Below are positions 8,560 through 16,951 of a DNA stretch of 36,633 bases, one piece after another; position 1 is the stretch's first letter; each line of letters starts with the position of its first letter. A program made the translations under genes and the position numbers. The notes under the pieces were generated by a model that did no database searches, was not told where the DNA came from, and saw nothing but the letters and a program-made list of their open reading frames with translations. This DNA comes from Pseudomonadota bacterium (lineage in GTDB: Bacteria > Pseudomonadota > Gammaproteobacteria > Burkholderiales > Burkholderiaceae_C): positions 109,292 through 145,924 of the forward strand of contig JAFEEB010000021.1 of assembly GCA_018241325.1 (NCBI GenBank). The letters are read 5' to 3'.

Positions 8560-9792
8560 ATGAGCTCATCCGATCCGATGGCGCCGCTGACCGCGCTGAT
8601 TCACCACCCCTACCAGGCACCCTCCGCTTTCGCCGCGCCGCAGCCCGGCGTGTTCAAGGCCTCGACGGTGTTCTTTCCCAACGTCGCGGCCATGCGCGCG
8701 CGCGACTGGAAGGACAAGAGCAGCTACACCTACGGCCTGCACGGCACGCCGACCACCTTCACGCTGGAGGAGCGCATCGCCACGCTGGAGCACGGCACGC
8801 ACTGCGTGCTGCTGCCCAGCGGCCTGGCGGCGGTGGCCTGCGCGTCGCTGGCCCTGCTCAAGTCGGGCGACGAGGTGCTGATCCCCGACAACGCCTACGG
8901 CCCCAACAAGGCGCTGACCGAGGGCGAGCTGGCGGCCTGGGGCATCACGCACCAGTACTACGACCCGCTGGACGTGGCCGACCTGGCCGCGCGCATCAAC
9001 GAGCGCACGCGCCTGGTGTGGCTGGAGGCCGCGGGCTCCATCACGCTGGAGTTTCCCGACCTGATCGAGCAGGTGCGCCTGTGCCGCGCGCGCGGCGTGA
9101 CTTGCGTGCTGGACAACACCTGGGGCGCGGGCCTGGCCTTCAACCCGTTCGATCTGGACGAGCAGGGCCTGGGCGTTCATGTCTCGGTGCATGCGCTGAC
9201 CAAATACCCCAGCGGCGGCGGCGATGTGCTGATGGGCAGTGTGGTCACGCGCGATGCGGCCTTGCACCGCAAGATCCTGCTCAGCCACATGCGGCTGGGC
9301 TTTGGCGTGAGCGGCGGCGACGCCGAGACCGTGCTGCGCGCGCTGCCCAGCATCGCGCTGCGCTACCACGCGCAGGACCAGGCGGCGCGCGCTCTGGCGC
9401 GCTGGTGCGCCGCGCAGCCCCAGTTCGCGCAGGTGCTGCACCCGGCGCTGCCCGGCGCGCCAGGCCACGCCCACTGGCAGCAGCTGTGCGGCGCGGCCGA
9501 CGCGCGCGGCGGTGGCGCCGCGGCCGGCCTGTTCAGCGTGCTGGTGCACGAGCGCTACACGCAGGCGCAGGTCGATGCGTTTTGCGATGCGCTGCGCCTC
9601 TTCAAGCTCGGCTACAGCTGGGGCGGGCCGATCAGCCTGGTGGTGCCCTACAACCTGGCCGCCATTCGCGCCAACGGCTGGCCCGCGCACCTGGCGCGCG
9701 GCACGGTGGTGCGGTTTTCGACCGGGCTGGAAGACGTGGCCGATTTGCAGGCCGACCTGGCGCAGGCGCTGGACCGGGCGTTGCCGACCTGA
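8560..9792 (+). CDS. metC: cystathionine beta-lyase / Cys-Met metabolism PLP enzyme
   Basis: This PLP-dependent lyase of the Cys/Met metabolism family (410 residues) likely splits cystathionine to homocysteine, pyruvate and ammonia. The PLP lysine is Lys215 in HALTKYPSGGGD. SSYTYGLHGTPT (54-65) holds the substrate and cofactor tyrosine region, LPSGLAAV (85-92) contacts the phosphate, and DNTWGAG (185-191) supplies the ring-binding Asp. GVHVSVHALTKYPSGGGDVLMG is closer to beta-lyases than to gamma-synthases. The open frame starts with TTG at 8542, but ATG 8560 gives the family N-terminus. No Shine-Dalgarno is present; instead CACAAT ends 6 bp before the ATG. It follows the DHOD-like gene by 63 bp and makes pyruvate, the PFOR substrate, although the link may be chance. 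Confidence 0.85.
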   Translation: MSSSDPMAPLTALIHHPYQAPSAFAAPQPGVFKASTVFFPNVAAMRARDWKDKSSYTYGLHGTPTTFTLEERIATLEHGTHCVLLPSGLAAVACASLALLKSGDEVLIPDNAYGPNKALTEGELAAWGITHQYYDPLDVADLAARINERTRLVWLEAAGSITLEFPDLIEQVRLCRARGVTCVLDNTWGAGLAFNPFDLDEQGLGVHVSVHALTKYPSGGGDVLMGSVVTRDAALHRKILLSHMRLGFGVSGGDAETVLRALPSIALRYHAQDQAARALARWCAAQPQFAQVLHPALPGAPGHAHWQQLCGAADARGGGAAAGLFSVLVHERYTQAQVDAFCDALRLFKLGYSWGGPISLVVPYNLAAIRANGWPAHLARGTVVRFSTGLEDVADLQADLAQALDRALPT

Positions 9793-10074
9793 GGTCCCTG
9801 GCCCGCGGCCGCGCGACGGACGCCTTGCCGGCAAAACCTTGATTTGAGGCAAGCATTGCCTTCGCTCCCCTGCGCCGCGCATGGACAGGCGCGCCCTGCG
9901 ACGTGACAATGACCGCACCGCTCTGGCATGCGGCCGCGTGGATCTGCCCGCATCGCTGCGCGTGAAGCGCAGAGCCATTCGCCGCAGGCTTTTTCTTGCC
10001 CGCACCCGTGCAGTGCATGGTGCTGCGAACCGCCGGATCGGCCCCCATCCTCCACCCGCAAAGGAGCTTGAACC
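9793..10074. other. intergenic region upstream of the butanediol dehydrogenase gene
   Basis: These 282 bp contain no gene I can support; the short open frames on either strand lack good starts and protein-like composition. The last bases hold the strong ribosome-binding site of the next gene (AAAGGAG at about 10059-10065). I could not find a convincing sigma-70 or sigma-54 promoter by eye. Confidence 0.4.
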
Positions 10075-11142
10075 ATGAAAGCAGCACGCTTCCACGCCCG
10101 CGGCGACATCCGCATCGAAGACATTCCAGAGCCTACCGTGGCCCCCGGCACCGTCGGCATCGACGTCGCCTGGTGCGGCATCTGCGGCACCGACTTGCAC
10201 GAGTTCATGGAGGGGCCGATCTTCATTCCGCCCTGCGGCCACCCGCACCCCATATCGGGCGAGTCCGCGCCCGTCACCATGGGCCATGAGTTCTCGGGCG
10301 TGGTCTATGCCGTCGGCGAAGGCGTGACCGACATGCAGGTGGGCCAGCATGTGGTGGTCGAGCCCTACATCATTGCCGACGACGTGCCCACCGGGCCGGG
10401 CGAGCGCTACCACCTGTCCAAGAACATGAACTTCATCGGCCTGGGCGGTCGCGGCGGCGGCCTGTCTGAAAAGATTGCCGTCAAGCGCCGCTGGGTGCAC
10501 CCGATCTCCAACGCCATTCCGCTGGACCAGGCGGCCCTGATCGAGCCCCTGTCAGTAGGCCACCACGCCTATGTGCGCAGCGGCGCCAAGGCCGGCGACG
10601 TGGCGCTGGTGGGCGGCGGCGGCCCCATCGGGCTGTTGCTGGCGGCCGTGCTGAAAGCCAAGGGCCTGAAGGTCATCATCACCGAGCTGAGCGCCAAGCG
10701 GAAGGAGAAGGCGCGCGAGTCCGGCGTGGCCGATCACATCCTCGACCCGTCCCAGGTGGACGTGGTGGCCGAGGTGATGAAGATCACCGGCGACCAGGGC
10801 GCCGACGTGGCCTTTGAATGCACCAGCGTCAACAAGGTGCTCGACCAACTGGTGGCCGCCACCAAGCCGGGCGGCGTGGTGGTGATCGTGTCGATCTGGA
10901 GCCATCCGGCCACCATCAACGTGCACAGTGTGGTGATGAAGGAGCTGGACGTGCGCGGCACCATCGCGTACTGCAACGACCACCAGGAAACCATCAAGCT
11001 GGTGGAGGAAGGCAAGATTGACTTGACCCCCTTCATCACCCAGCGCATTCAGTTGCAGGATTTGATCTCGCAAGGCTTTGAAACGCTGATCCACAACAAC
11101 GAATCGGCGGTGAAGATCATCGTTCAGCCCCGGCTCAAGTAG
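10075..11142 (+). CDS. 2,3-butanediol dehydrogenase, zinc-type MDR family
   Basis: This medium-chain zinc dehydrogenase of 355 residues interconverts acetoin and 2,3-butanediol with NAD(H). Catalytic zinc ligands are Cys37 in WCGICGTDLHEF and His71/Glu72 in MGHEFSG. The Rossmann motif VGGGGPIGLL is followed by an acidic residue (ITELSAKRK), which favours NAD over NADP. The segment from about 90 to 120 (VVEPYIIADDVPTGPGERYH) lacks the four cysteines that hold the structural zinc in most MDR alcohol dehydrogenases, so this is the cysteine-free subgroup. AAAGGAG precedes the ATG at good spacing. It stands alone, 282 bp after the PLP lyase, and fits the fermentative theme of the region. Sorbitol/threonine dehydrogenase relatives are the alternative but share fewer motifs. 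Confidence 0.87.
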   Translation: MKAARFHARGDIRIEDIPEPTVAPGTVGIDVAWCGICGTDLHEFMEGPIFIPPCGHPHPISGESAPVTMGHEFSGVVYAVGEGVTDMQVGQHVVVEPYIIADDVPTGPGERYHLSKNMNFIGLGGRGGGLSEKIAVKRRWVHPISNAIPLDQAALIEPLSVGHHAYVRSGAKAGDVALVGGGGPIGLLLAAVLKAKGLKVIITELSAKRKEKARESGVADHILDPSQVDVVAEVMKITGDQGADVAFECTSVNKVLDQLVAATKPGGVVVIVSIWSHPATINVHSVVMKELDVRGTIAYCNDHQETIKLVEEGKIDLTPFITQRIQLQDLISQGFETLIHNNESAVKIIVQPRLK

Positions 11143-11238
11143 CGGCAGCGCCAGGCAGCGGGCTTGCGGCGGGGCGGATCGGCCACGCTGCAAGCTGCCC
11201 GCCGCTTCTTGAAAAGGCGTCGGAGGCCGCTTGGCAAT

Positions 11239-11285
11239 CAAGCGAATTTGATAGCACGCGGCGCTTGCTGGTCAAGCGCTGGGCA
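11239..11285. repeat. dispersed intergenic repeat, copy A
   Basis: The core is the perfect inverted repeat GCGCTTG (11261-11267), CTGGT, CAAGCGC (11273-11279), preceded by TTTGATAGC and followed by TGGG. Copies B (14608-14665) and C (32815-32872) share the same order and spacing. Read on the minus strand it contains TTGACC (11270-11275), 16 bp, TATCAA (11248-11253), which resembles a promoter pointing back toward the butanediol dehydrogenase gene. Confidence 0.7.
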
Positions 11286-11290
11286 GCGTT

Positions 11291-11318
11291 TTGTCTTGAG
11301 CTGCGGGCCGCTTATGAT
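11291..11318 (+). promoter_or_regulatory. sigma-70-type promoter of the DUF2189 gene
   Basis: TTGTCT at 11291-11296 and TATGAT at 11313-11318 are separated by 16 bp, close to the sigma-70 consensus in otherwise GC-rich DNA. They lie 25 bp upstream of the chosen ATG at 11344, which places the transcript start just before the gene. Confidence 0.6.
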
Positions 11319-11343
11319 GCCGCATTTCACTGGACGCCCCTCC

Positions 11344-12180
11344 ATGACCGACAGCGATCCCGCCATCAAGCCCGAGCCCGAGCCGGCATACCGGCCCTAC
11401 GTGCCCCCGCCTTCGACGGTGCCGCAGGCCGTCATGCGGCCCCTGGGCCTGCTCGATCCCTTGCGCTGGCTGCGCGCCGGCGCGCGCGACTTTGGCGCCG
11501 CGCCGGGCATCGGCCTGTTCTACGGCGGGTGCTTCTGGGCCATGGCGCTGGTGCTGGGGCTGGTGTTTCGCAACCGGCCCGAGTACGTCATGTCGATCGC
11601 CTCGGGCTGCCTGCTGCTGGGGCCTTTTCTGGCCATGGGCCTGTACGAGGTCAGTCGCCGGCGCGAGCAGGGCATGGCGCCCACCCTCGGCGCCTCGGCC
11701 ACCTGCTGGGAGCCGCACCTGCGCAGCATGGCGATGCTGGTGCTGGTGCTGATCGTGCTGGAGCTGCTGTGGGGCCGCGCCTCGCTGGTGGTGTTCGCGG
11801 TGTTCTTCAACACCGGCATGCCCTCCACCACGGGCGTGGTGCAGGCCATCTTCAACCCCGACAACCTGGACTTCGTGGGCGTGTACCTGCTGGTGGGCGG
11901 CCTGTTCGCGCTGCTGGTCTATTCGACGGCGGTGGTGTCGATCCCGATGATTCTGGACCGCGACACCGACGCCATCTCGGCGGCCATCACCAGCATCCGC
12001 GTGGTGGCGGCCAACCCGATCACCATGGGGTGGTGGGGCGCGCTGATCGCGCTCCTGATCGCCCTGGCCCTGCTGCCCTGGGGCGCCGGCCTGCTCGTCG
12101 TCGGGCCGGTGCTCGGCCACGCCAGCTGGCACGCGTACCGCGGCGCGGTGCGCTGGCAGGAGCCCCCGGCGGCGGCCTGA
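11344..12180 (+). CDS. DUF2189 integral membrane protein
   Basis: This is a 278-residue membrane protein of the DUF2189 family, function unknown. After a proline-rich cytoplasmic N-terminus (residues 1-35) come about six hydrophobic helices, beginning with IGLFYGGCFWAMALVLGLVF and ending with ALIALLIALALLPWGAGLLVVG. The family signature region is the GPFLAMGLYEVSRRREQG segment after helix 2. ATG 11344 is chosen because it lies just downstream of a good promoter and gives the expected length; the frame is open back to 11164 but that part overlaps the repeat and promoter. The stop codon abuts the stop of the convergent selU gene with no bases between them. Confidence 0.8.
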   Translation: MTDSDPAIKPEPEPAYRPYVPPPSTVPQAVMRPLGLLDPLRWLRAGARDFGAAPGIGLFYGGCFWAMALVLGLVFRNRPEYVMSIASGCLLLGPFLAMGLYEVSRRREQGMAPTLGASATCWEPHLRSMAMLVLVLIVLELLWGRASLVVFAVFFNTGMPSTTGVVQAIFNPDNLDFVGVYLLVGGLFALLVYSTAVVSIPMILDRDTDAISAAITSIRVVAANPITMGWWGALIALLIALALLPWGAGLLVVGPVLGHASWHAYRGAVRWQEPPAAA

Positions 12181-13236
12181 TCAGCCCGCCAGAATCCGCG
12201 CGCTGGCCGCATCCAGAGCCGCCTCGGAGCGATCGGCCAGCGGCACCGCCTGCGCCTGCTCGAACTGGCTGAAATTGCGCCGGGTCGATGTGGCGTAGCC
12301 GGGGTCGTAGTGTTTCTCCAGCAGCTCGCGCACGACGGCTTCGGTGTGGCCGGCGGCGATCTGCGCCTTCCAGCCCTCGATCACCGCGCGTCCGCGCAGG
12401 TTCACCAGGGTGTCCAGGCGCTCGCCAAAAAAGGCCGGGTTGCTGACGAAGAAGGGGTAGTCCTCCAGCAGCAGGGCCACGCGCTCGTCCGGACTCAAGT
12501 CCACGCGCAGGCAGGCGCCTGCGCGCATGGCGGCGACCAGCGGCTCGGGCAAGGTGACGTTGCCCACCTTCTTGCTTTCGGCCTCCACGTACACCGGTCG
12601 CGTGGCGTCCAGCGCGCGCAGGCTGTCCCACACCGTCATCTCGAAGTGCTTTTGCGACGGTTGCGCAACGCCCGGGATCAGGCCCAGCACCGAGGCGCGG
12701 TGGCGCGCCAGCGCCTCCAGGTCCAGCACCTGCGCGCCGGCGCGCGCCAGTGCATGCAGCAGCCGTGTCTTGCCCGATCCGGTGGGCCCGCAGATCACGC
12801 GCCAACTCAGGCGCACGACCTGCGAGGATAGGTCGGCCAGCATGGCGGCGCGAAACGCCTTGTAGCCGCCCTCGAGCAACTGCACGCGAAAGCCGACTTG
12901 CCCCAGCACCAGCGCCAGCGCGCCGCTGCGCTGCCCGCCGCGCCAGCAGTACAGCAGCGGTTGCCAGCCCTTGGGCTTGTCCATGCAGTGCTGCTCGATG
13001 TGCGCGGCGATGTTGCGCGCCACCAGGGCCGCGCCGCGCTTGCGCGCCTCAAAGGGGTTGACCTGCCGATACAGGGTGCCGACCTCGACGCGCTCGGCGT
13101 CATGCAGGCTGGGCCAGTTGACGGCGCCAGGCAGGTGGTCGATGGCGAACTCGCCTTCACTGCGCGCATCGACGATGGTGCCAAAGCGGCCCAGCTGCGC
13201 CAGCGCCTGATCGGCCGGAATGCGCTGCACGCTCAT
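12181..13236 (-). CDS. selU: tRNA 2-selenouridine synthase
   Basis: SelU (MnmH) replaces sulfur by selenium in the wobble 2-thiouridine of tRNAs for Lys, Glu and Gln, through a geranylated intermediate, using selenophosphate. The 351-residue protein has an N-terminal rhodanese domain with catalytic Cys97 in LLYCWRGGQRSG, the same position as in E. coli. A P-loop GPTGSGKT follows at 150-157. The frame stays open far upstream, but the start at 13236 gives the family N-terminus and overlaps the tesA stop by ATGA, so the two are translationally coupled. Presence of this gene implies a selenophosphate synthetase (selD) elsewhere in the genome. Length and key residues are normal. Confidence 0.92.
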   Translation of the reverse strand: MSVQRIPADQALAQLGRFGTIVDARSEGEFAIDHLPGAVNWPSLHDAERVEVGTLYRQVNPFEARKRGAALVARNIAAHIEQHCMDKPKGWQPLLYCWRGGQRSGALALVLGQVGFRVQLLEGGYKAFRAAMLADLSSQVVRLSWRVICGPTGSGKTRLLHALARAGAQVLDLEALARHRASVLGLIPGVAQPSQKHFEMTVWDSLRALDATRPVYVEAESKKVGNVTLPEPLVAAMRAGACLRVDLSPDERVALLLEDYPFFVSNPAFFGERLDTLVNLRGRAVIEGWKAQIAAGHTEAVVRELLEKHYDPGYATSTRRNFSQFEQAQAVPLADRSEAALDAASARILAG

Positions 13237-13877
13237 TTCAAGAGCTTTCGCAGCTCGGGCCAGACGTTGCCCAGGATCGTCGGGTGCGCCGCCGCCGTGG
13301 GATGAATGCGGTCGGGTTGAAACAGCGCGGTGGCGTTGGGCGCGTCGGCCACGCCCTTGAGCAGAAACGGCACCAGCGCGGTTTGACGCGCCTTCGCCAC
13401 TTGCGCAAACACGGCCTGAAAGCGCCGGCTGTAGTCCGCGCCATAGTTGGGCGGCACCTCCATGCCGGCCAGCAACACCTTGGCGCCGGCCTGCTGGGCG
13501 GCCTGCGCCATGGCGCTCAGGTTGGCCTCGGTCGTGGCCAAAGGCAGGCCGCGCAGGGCGTCGTTGCCGCCCAGCTCGATGATGAGCACGGCCGGGGCGT
13601 GTTTCTTCAGCAGGGCGGGCAGGCGCGCGCGTCCGCCCGCCGTGGTGTCGCCCGAGACGCTGGCGTTGACCACCTGCGCGGTGATCTTTTCGGCGGCGAG
13701 CTTTTCTTCGAGCAAGGCCACCCAGCCGCTGCCGCGCGCAATGCCGTATTCGGCGCTCAGCGAGTCGCCCAGCACCAGGATCGTCGGGGGTTCGGCCGCC
13801 CAAGCCGCCGGCGCTGCGCCGAGGGCCAGCGCGGTCAGGATAAAGTGTCGTCGGTTCAAATCAATCGGCCTTTTCAT
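13233..13877 (-). CDS. tesA: SGNH-family arylesterase / thioesterase I, exported
   Basis: This 214-residue lipase/esterase of the GDSL (SGNH) family resembles E. coli TesA, a periplasmic lysophospholipase and acyl thioesterase. Block I is ILVLGDSLSAEYGI with the nucleophile Ser, block II has the Gly in NASVSGDTT, block III is ELGGNDALRG with the oxyanion Asn, and block V is PDRIHPTAAAH with the catalytic Asp and His. An N-terminal RRHFILTALALGAAPAAWAAE stretch looks like a signal peptide with an AWA-A cleavage site; the RR pair may mean Tat export but the motif is weak. The ATG shares two bases with the divergent ATPase gene. It runs into selU by a 4-bp overlap. The tesA/ybbA divergent pair is also found in E. 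coli. Confidence 0.88.
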   Translation of the reverse strand: MKRPIDLNRRHFILTALALGAAPAAWAAEPPTILVLGDSLSAEYGIARGSGWVALLEEKLAAEKITAQVVNASVSGDTTAGGRARLPALLKKHAPAVLIIELGGNDALRGLPLATTEANLSAMAQAAQQAGAKVLLAGMEVPPNYGADYSRRFQAVFAQVAKARQTALVPFLLKGVADAPNATALFQPDRIHPTAAAHPTILGNVWPELRKLLK

Positions 13878-14610
13878 GACGGATCTATCTACGGAGCCGG
13901 CGCCCGGCGCGGCGCCCGCGCCCATCATCGCGGTGGAGCATGTCTTCAAGTCGGTGACCGACTCCACCGGCACCCTGGATATTCTGCGCGATATCGACTT
14001 TGCGCTGGCCGCGCGCGAGACGGTGGCCATCGTCGGTGCCTCGGGCTCGGGCAAGAGCACGCTGCTGTCCATCATCGCCGGGCTGGACACACCCACCCGC
14101 GGCACGGTGCGGCTGGCGGGGCAGGACTTGTTCGCCGTGGACGAGGACGCACGCGCCGCCTGGCGCGCGCGCCAGGTCGGCTTCGTGTTCCAGAGCTTTC
14201 AGCTGCTGGGCAACCTGACCGCGCTGGAGAACGTGATGCTGCCGCTGGAGCTGGCCGGCCGCAAGGACGCACGCGCGCAGGCCGCCGAGATGCTGGCGCG
14301 CGTGGGCCTGGGCCAGCGCCTGCGCCACTACCCCAAGGTGCTCTCGGGCGGCGAGCAGCAGCGCGTGGCGCTGGCGCGCGCCTTCGTGGTGCGCCCCGCC
14401 GTGCTGCTGGCCGACGAGCCCACTGGCAGCCTGGACTTCGCCACCGGCGCCACGGTGATGGAGCTGATGTTCGAGCTGAACCGCGAGCTGGGCACCACGC
14501 TGGTGCTGGTCACGCACGACCTGGCGATCGCGGCGCGCTGCCAGCGTCGGCTGACCATCGACGCCGGGCGCGTGACCGAAGACCGTGACGAGCGCGTCGA
14601 AGCACTATGA
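13876..14610 (+). CDS. ybbA: ABC transporter ATP-binding protein, YbbA/LolD family
   Basis: This is a 244-residue ABC ATPase of the MacB/LolD class. Walker A is GASGSGKST (54-62), the signature is LSGGEQQ (156-162), Walker B is VLLADEP (176-182), and the H-loop is LVTHD. The segment SFQLLGNLTALENVMLPLELAG is typical of YbbA and LolD. ATG 13876 interlocks with the tesA start on the other strand (CATG), and no Shine-Dalgarno is visible on either side. In E. coli the permease ybbP follows ybbA. Here the gene ends at a repeat and a convergent phospholipase gene, so no partner permease lies next to it; it is either an orphan or works with a permease elsewhere. Confidence 0.87.
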   Translation: MTDLSTEPAPGAAPAPIIAVEHVFKSVTDSTGTLDILRDIDFALAARETVAIVGASGSGKSTLLSIIAGLDTPTRGTVRLAGQDLFAVDEDARAAWRARQVGFVFQSFQLLGNLTALENVMLPLELAGRKDARAQAAEMLARVGLGQRLRHYPKVLSGGEQQRVALARAFVVRPAVLLADEPTGSLDFATGATVMELMFELNRELGTTLVLVTHDLAIAARCQRRLTIDAGRVTEDRDERVEAL

Positions 14611-14665
14611 AAACAAGAGCTGCTTGCGCACAAGGGATAAGCGCTGGCGGCTGTTTTGCCTTTGG
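14608..14665. repeat. dispersed intergenic repeat, copy B
   Basis: This copy lies between the convergent ybbA and phospholipase D genes. It shares AGCTGCTTGCGC and ATAAGCGCTGG with copies A and C at the same spacing, but the stem is imperfect. The promoter-like boxes seen in A and C are degraded here (TTATCC, 16 bp, TCTTGT on the minus strand). Confidence 0.55.
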
Positions 14666-14671
14666 TTTTGG

Positions 14672-16117
14672 TCAGAGCTGAAAACCCACGGTGGCGACAA
14701 TGCCCTCGCCGATGTCGCGCCACCAGTTGGGCGGCTGCGCCGAGGCGGGCGCGCCTTGGTGCGCGGTCTGCACGATCCACTGGGCCAGCCATTCGATCTC
14801 GCGCGGCCCGTAGAAGGCGGCCATGGCCTCGTAGTTGATGAACAGGCTGCGACTGTCCAGGTTGGCCGATCCGCACAGCGCCAACGCGTCATCGACCACC
14901 ACGGCCTTGGCGTGCAGCATGGTCGGCACCAGGCGCACCTGCGCGCCGGCGGCCACCAGATCGCGCACGGCACGCCCGCGCGCCCAGTCGGCCAGCCGGT
15001 GGTTGGAGCGGTGCGGCAAGACCAGGGTGATGTGCAGCCCGCGCTTGGCGGCCAGCACCAGGGCTTCGAGCAGACCTTCGTCGGGCACGAAGTAGGGCGT
15101 GGCCAGCAGCAGGCGCCGCTCGGCATGAAAGGCGCTGGACACGAGGAGCGCGTGCAGGATGTCCTCGTGAAAGTCCGGGCCGCTGGGCACCCACTGGGCC
15201 AGGGTCAGCTCGGCGGTTGGTGTGCTCGGGTCGGGCGGCAAAGCCGGGGGCGAGCCATCGGCGCCCGCATGCCGCGCCAGGCGCTCGGCGTAGTCCAGCC
15301 GCGTGGCCTTGCGTGCACCGCGGGCAATGTGCCAGTCCCCCTCGAACAAGGCCAGAGCCTGCGCGGCCAGTGCGCCGTCGGCGACGAAGCTCAGGTCCAG
15401 CCAGGCCGGTTCGCCCACGCGGCCGATGAAGTATTCGTTGGCCATGTTGCGCCCGCCGGCCCACAGGCGCATGCCGTCGGCCACCACGATCTTGCGGTGG
15501 TTGCGCAAGTTGGTGCGCCCGCGCCCCGGAAGGCCCAGTGCCGGCACGAACAGGCGCGTTTGCACGCCGGCGCTTCGCAGCAGCGCGTCGTGGCTGTGTC
15601 CGCTCTTGAGGTTGCCGATGCTGTCGATCAGCAGGCGCACCTGCACGCCGGCGCGCGCCTGCTCGGCCAGGGCCGCGGCCACCGTGGCGCCCACCTCGTC
15701 GTCGCCCAGCACGTAGGTGCAGATGTCCAGCGTGTGGCGGCTGGCGGCAATCACGCTGCGCAGCTGCTCGAGCGCCGCGTCCCCGTCGGCAGCAAAGCGC
15801 ACGCTGGCTTGGGGCTGCGCGCCCGCCACGCCCAGCGCGGCCAACAAGCGCGTGGCCCACGGCGGCGCCGCGTGCGCCCAGGGCCCGCTGGGCGCGGGCT
15901 GGCGGTGCGTGGCCGGCCGCAACAGCTTGCGCGTGCCGAAGATCAGGAACAGCGGCAACCCCAGGTACGGAAAGGCCGCGATGCCGAACACCCAGGACAT
16001 CGCCGCATAGGGGTGGCGCCGCTGGCGCCGCACCCGCGTGACCACGATGTAGGTCAGCAAGCCCGCCGCCACGAAGGCGGAATGCTCCAGGGGGGACAGG
16101 TGGGGCAGGGCGATCAT
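14672..16117 (-). CDS. cls: cardiolipin synthase-like phospholipase D protein
   Basis: This membrane-bound phosphatidyltransferase of 481 residues is of the cardiolipin synthase type, joining two phosphatidylglycerols. Two N-terminal hydrophobic helices (about 13-28 and 41-60) anchor it. The two HKD motifs are complete: NHRKIVVADG with His207/Lys209/Asp214 and LHAKAVVVDD with His402/Lys404/Asp409, each followed by the usual GGRN or GSANLDSRS. The start at 16117 gives the standard short tail before helix 1. It is divergent from rlmB with about 100 bp between and convergent with ybbA. It could be a paralogue of ClsA with different headgroup preference; sequence alone does not tell. Confidence 0.87.
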   Translation of the reverse strand: MIALPHLSPLEHSAFVAAGLLTYIVVTRVRRQRRHPYAAMSWVFGIAAFPYLGLPLFLIFGTRKLLRPATHRQPAPSGPWAHAAPPWATRLLAALGVAGAQPQASVRFAADGDAALEQLRSVIAASRHTLDICTYVLGDDEVGATVAAALAEQARAGVQVRLLIDSIGNLKSGHSHDALLRSAGVQTRLFVPALGLPGRGRTNLRNHRKIVVADGMRLWAGGRNMANEYFIGRVGEPAWLDLSFVADGALAAQALALFEGDWHIARGARKATRLDYAERLARHAGADGSPPALPPDPSTPTAELTLAQWVPSGPDFHEDILHALLVSSAFHAERRLLLATPYFVPDEGLLEALVLAAKRGLHITLVLPHRSNHRLADWARGRAVRDLVAAGAQVRLVPTMLHAKAVVVDDALALCGSANLDSRSLFINYEAMAAFYGPREIEWLAQWIVQTAHQGAPASAQPPNWWRDIGEGIVATVGFQL

Positions 16118-16216
16118 GGGCGGCTGGCCTGCGATGATGCCTGAGTCGAACGCGGGTTGGCCATGGCTGCACCCCGCGGCGCCGACCGCTCGGCGTCGGC
16201 ATCGATAATGGCCGCC

Positions 16217-16951
16217 ATGCCATCACCCAAAGTTCTGTTCGGCTTTCATGCCGTGGGCGTGCGCCTGAAGACCGCGCCCGCGTCCATCGTCGAGATGTAT
16301 GTCGATGCCACGCGGCGCGACGCGCGGATGAAGCAGTTTCTGGCGCGCGCGGCCGAGGCGGGGGTGCGCGTGATCGAGGCCGACGGGCCGCGGCTGGCCA
16401 AGCTGTGCGGCGGCGTGGGGCACCAGGGCGTGGTGGCGCGCGTGCAGGCCATCGAAGGCGGACGCACGCTGGATGAGTTGCTGGACGATCTGGCCGATCC
16501 GCCCCTGCTGCTGGTGCTGGACGGCGTGACCGACCCGCACAACCTGGGCGCCTGCCTGCGCGTGGCCGACGGCGCCGGCGCGCACGCCGTGATCGCGCCC
16601 AAGGACCACGCCTGCGGCATCAACGCCACCGTGGCCAAGGTCGCCAGCGGCGCGGCCGAGACCATGCCCTACTTCATGGTCACCAACCTGGCGCGCACCT
16701 TGAACGAGCTGAAAGAGCGCAGCATCTGGATCATCGGCACGGCCGGAGAAGCCGAGCAAACCGTGTATCAGGCTGACTTGGCAGCGCCCACCGCCCTGGT
16801 GCTGGGCGCCGAGGGGCCAGGCCTGCGGCAATTGACGCGCAAGACCTGCGATACGCTGGTGCGCATCCCGATGATGGGCGCGGTCGAGAGCCTCAACGTG
16901 TCGGTGGCCAGCGGCGTGTGCCTGTACGAGGCGCGGCGACAACGCGGTTGA
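16217..16951 (+). CDS. rlmB: 23S rRNA (guanosine-2251-2'-O)-methyltransferase RlmB
   Basis: This SpoU-family RNA methyltransferase methylates the 2'-O of G2251 in the peptidyl-transferase loop of 23S rRNA. The 244-residue protein has an N-terminal substrate-binding domain ([13 protein letters not shown]) and the trefoil-knot SPOUT domain with its three motifs: [27 protein letters not shown] and [18 protein letters not shown]. The frame is open from 16157, but ATG 16217 matches the family N-terminus. No Shine-Dalgarno is visible. GATAAT ends 7 bp before this ATG, which would fit a leaderless transcript; an in-frame ATG at 16208 is the alternative. The gene is normal in length and motifs. Confidence 0.92.
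   Translation: MPSPKVLFGFHAVGVRLKTAPASIVEMYVDATRRDARMKQFLARAAEAGVRVIEADGPRLAKLCGGVGHQGVVARVQAIEGGRTLDELLDDLADPPLLLVLDGVTDPHNLGACLRVADGAGAHAVIAPKDHACGINATVAKVASGAAETMPYFMVTNLARTLNELKERSIWIIGTAGEAEQTVYQADLAAPTALVLGAEGPGLRQLTRKTCDTLVRIPMMGAVESLNVSVASGVCLYEARRQRG

Noticed and set aside
9881-10078. 65-codon plus-strand frame before the butanediol dehydrogenase gene
   Set aside because: It is Arg-rich with no ribosome-binding site and overlaps the start of the real gene.
8566-10500. 644-codon minus-strand frame across the PLP lyase and butanediol dehydrogenase genes
   Set aside because: It is antisense to two well-supported genes and spans their intergenic gap without any recognisable domain.
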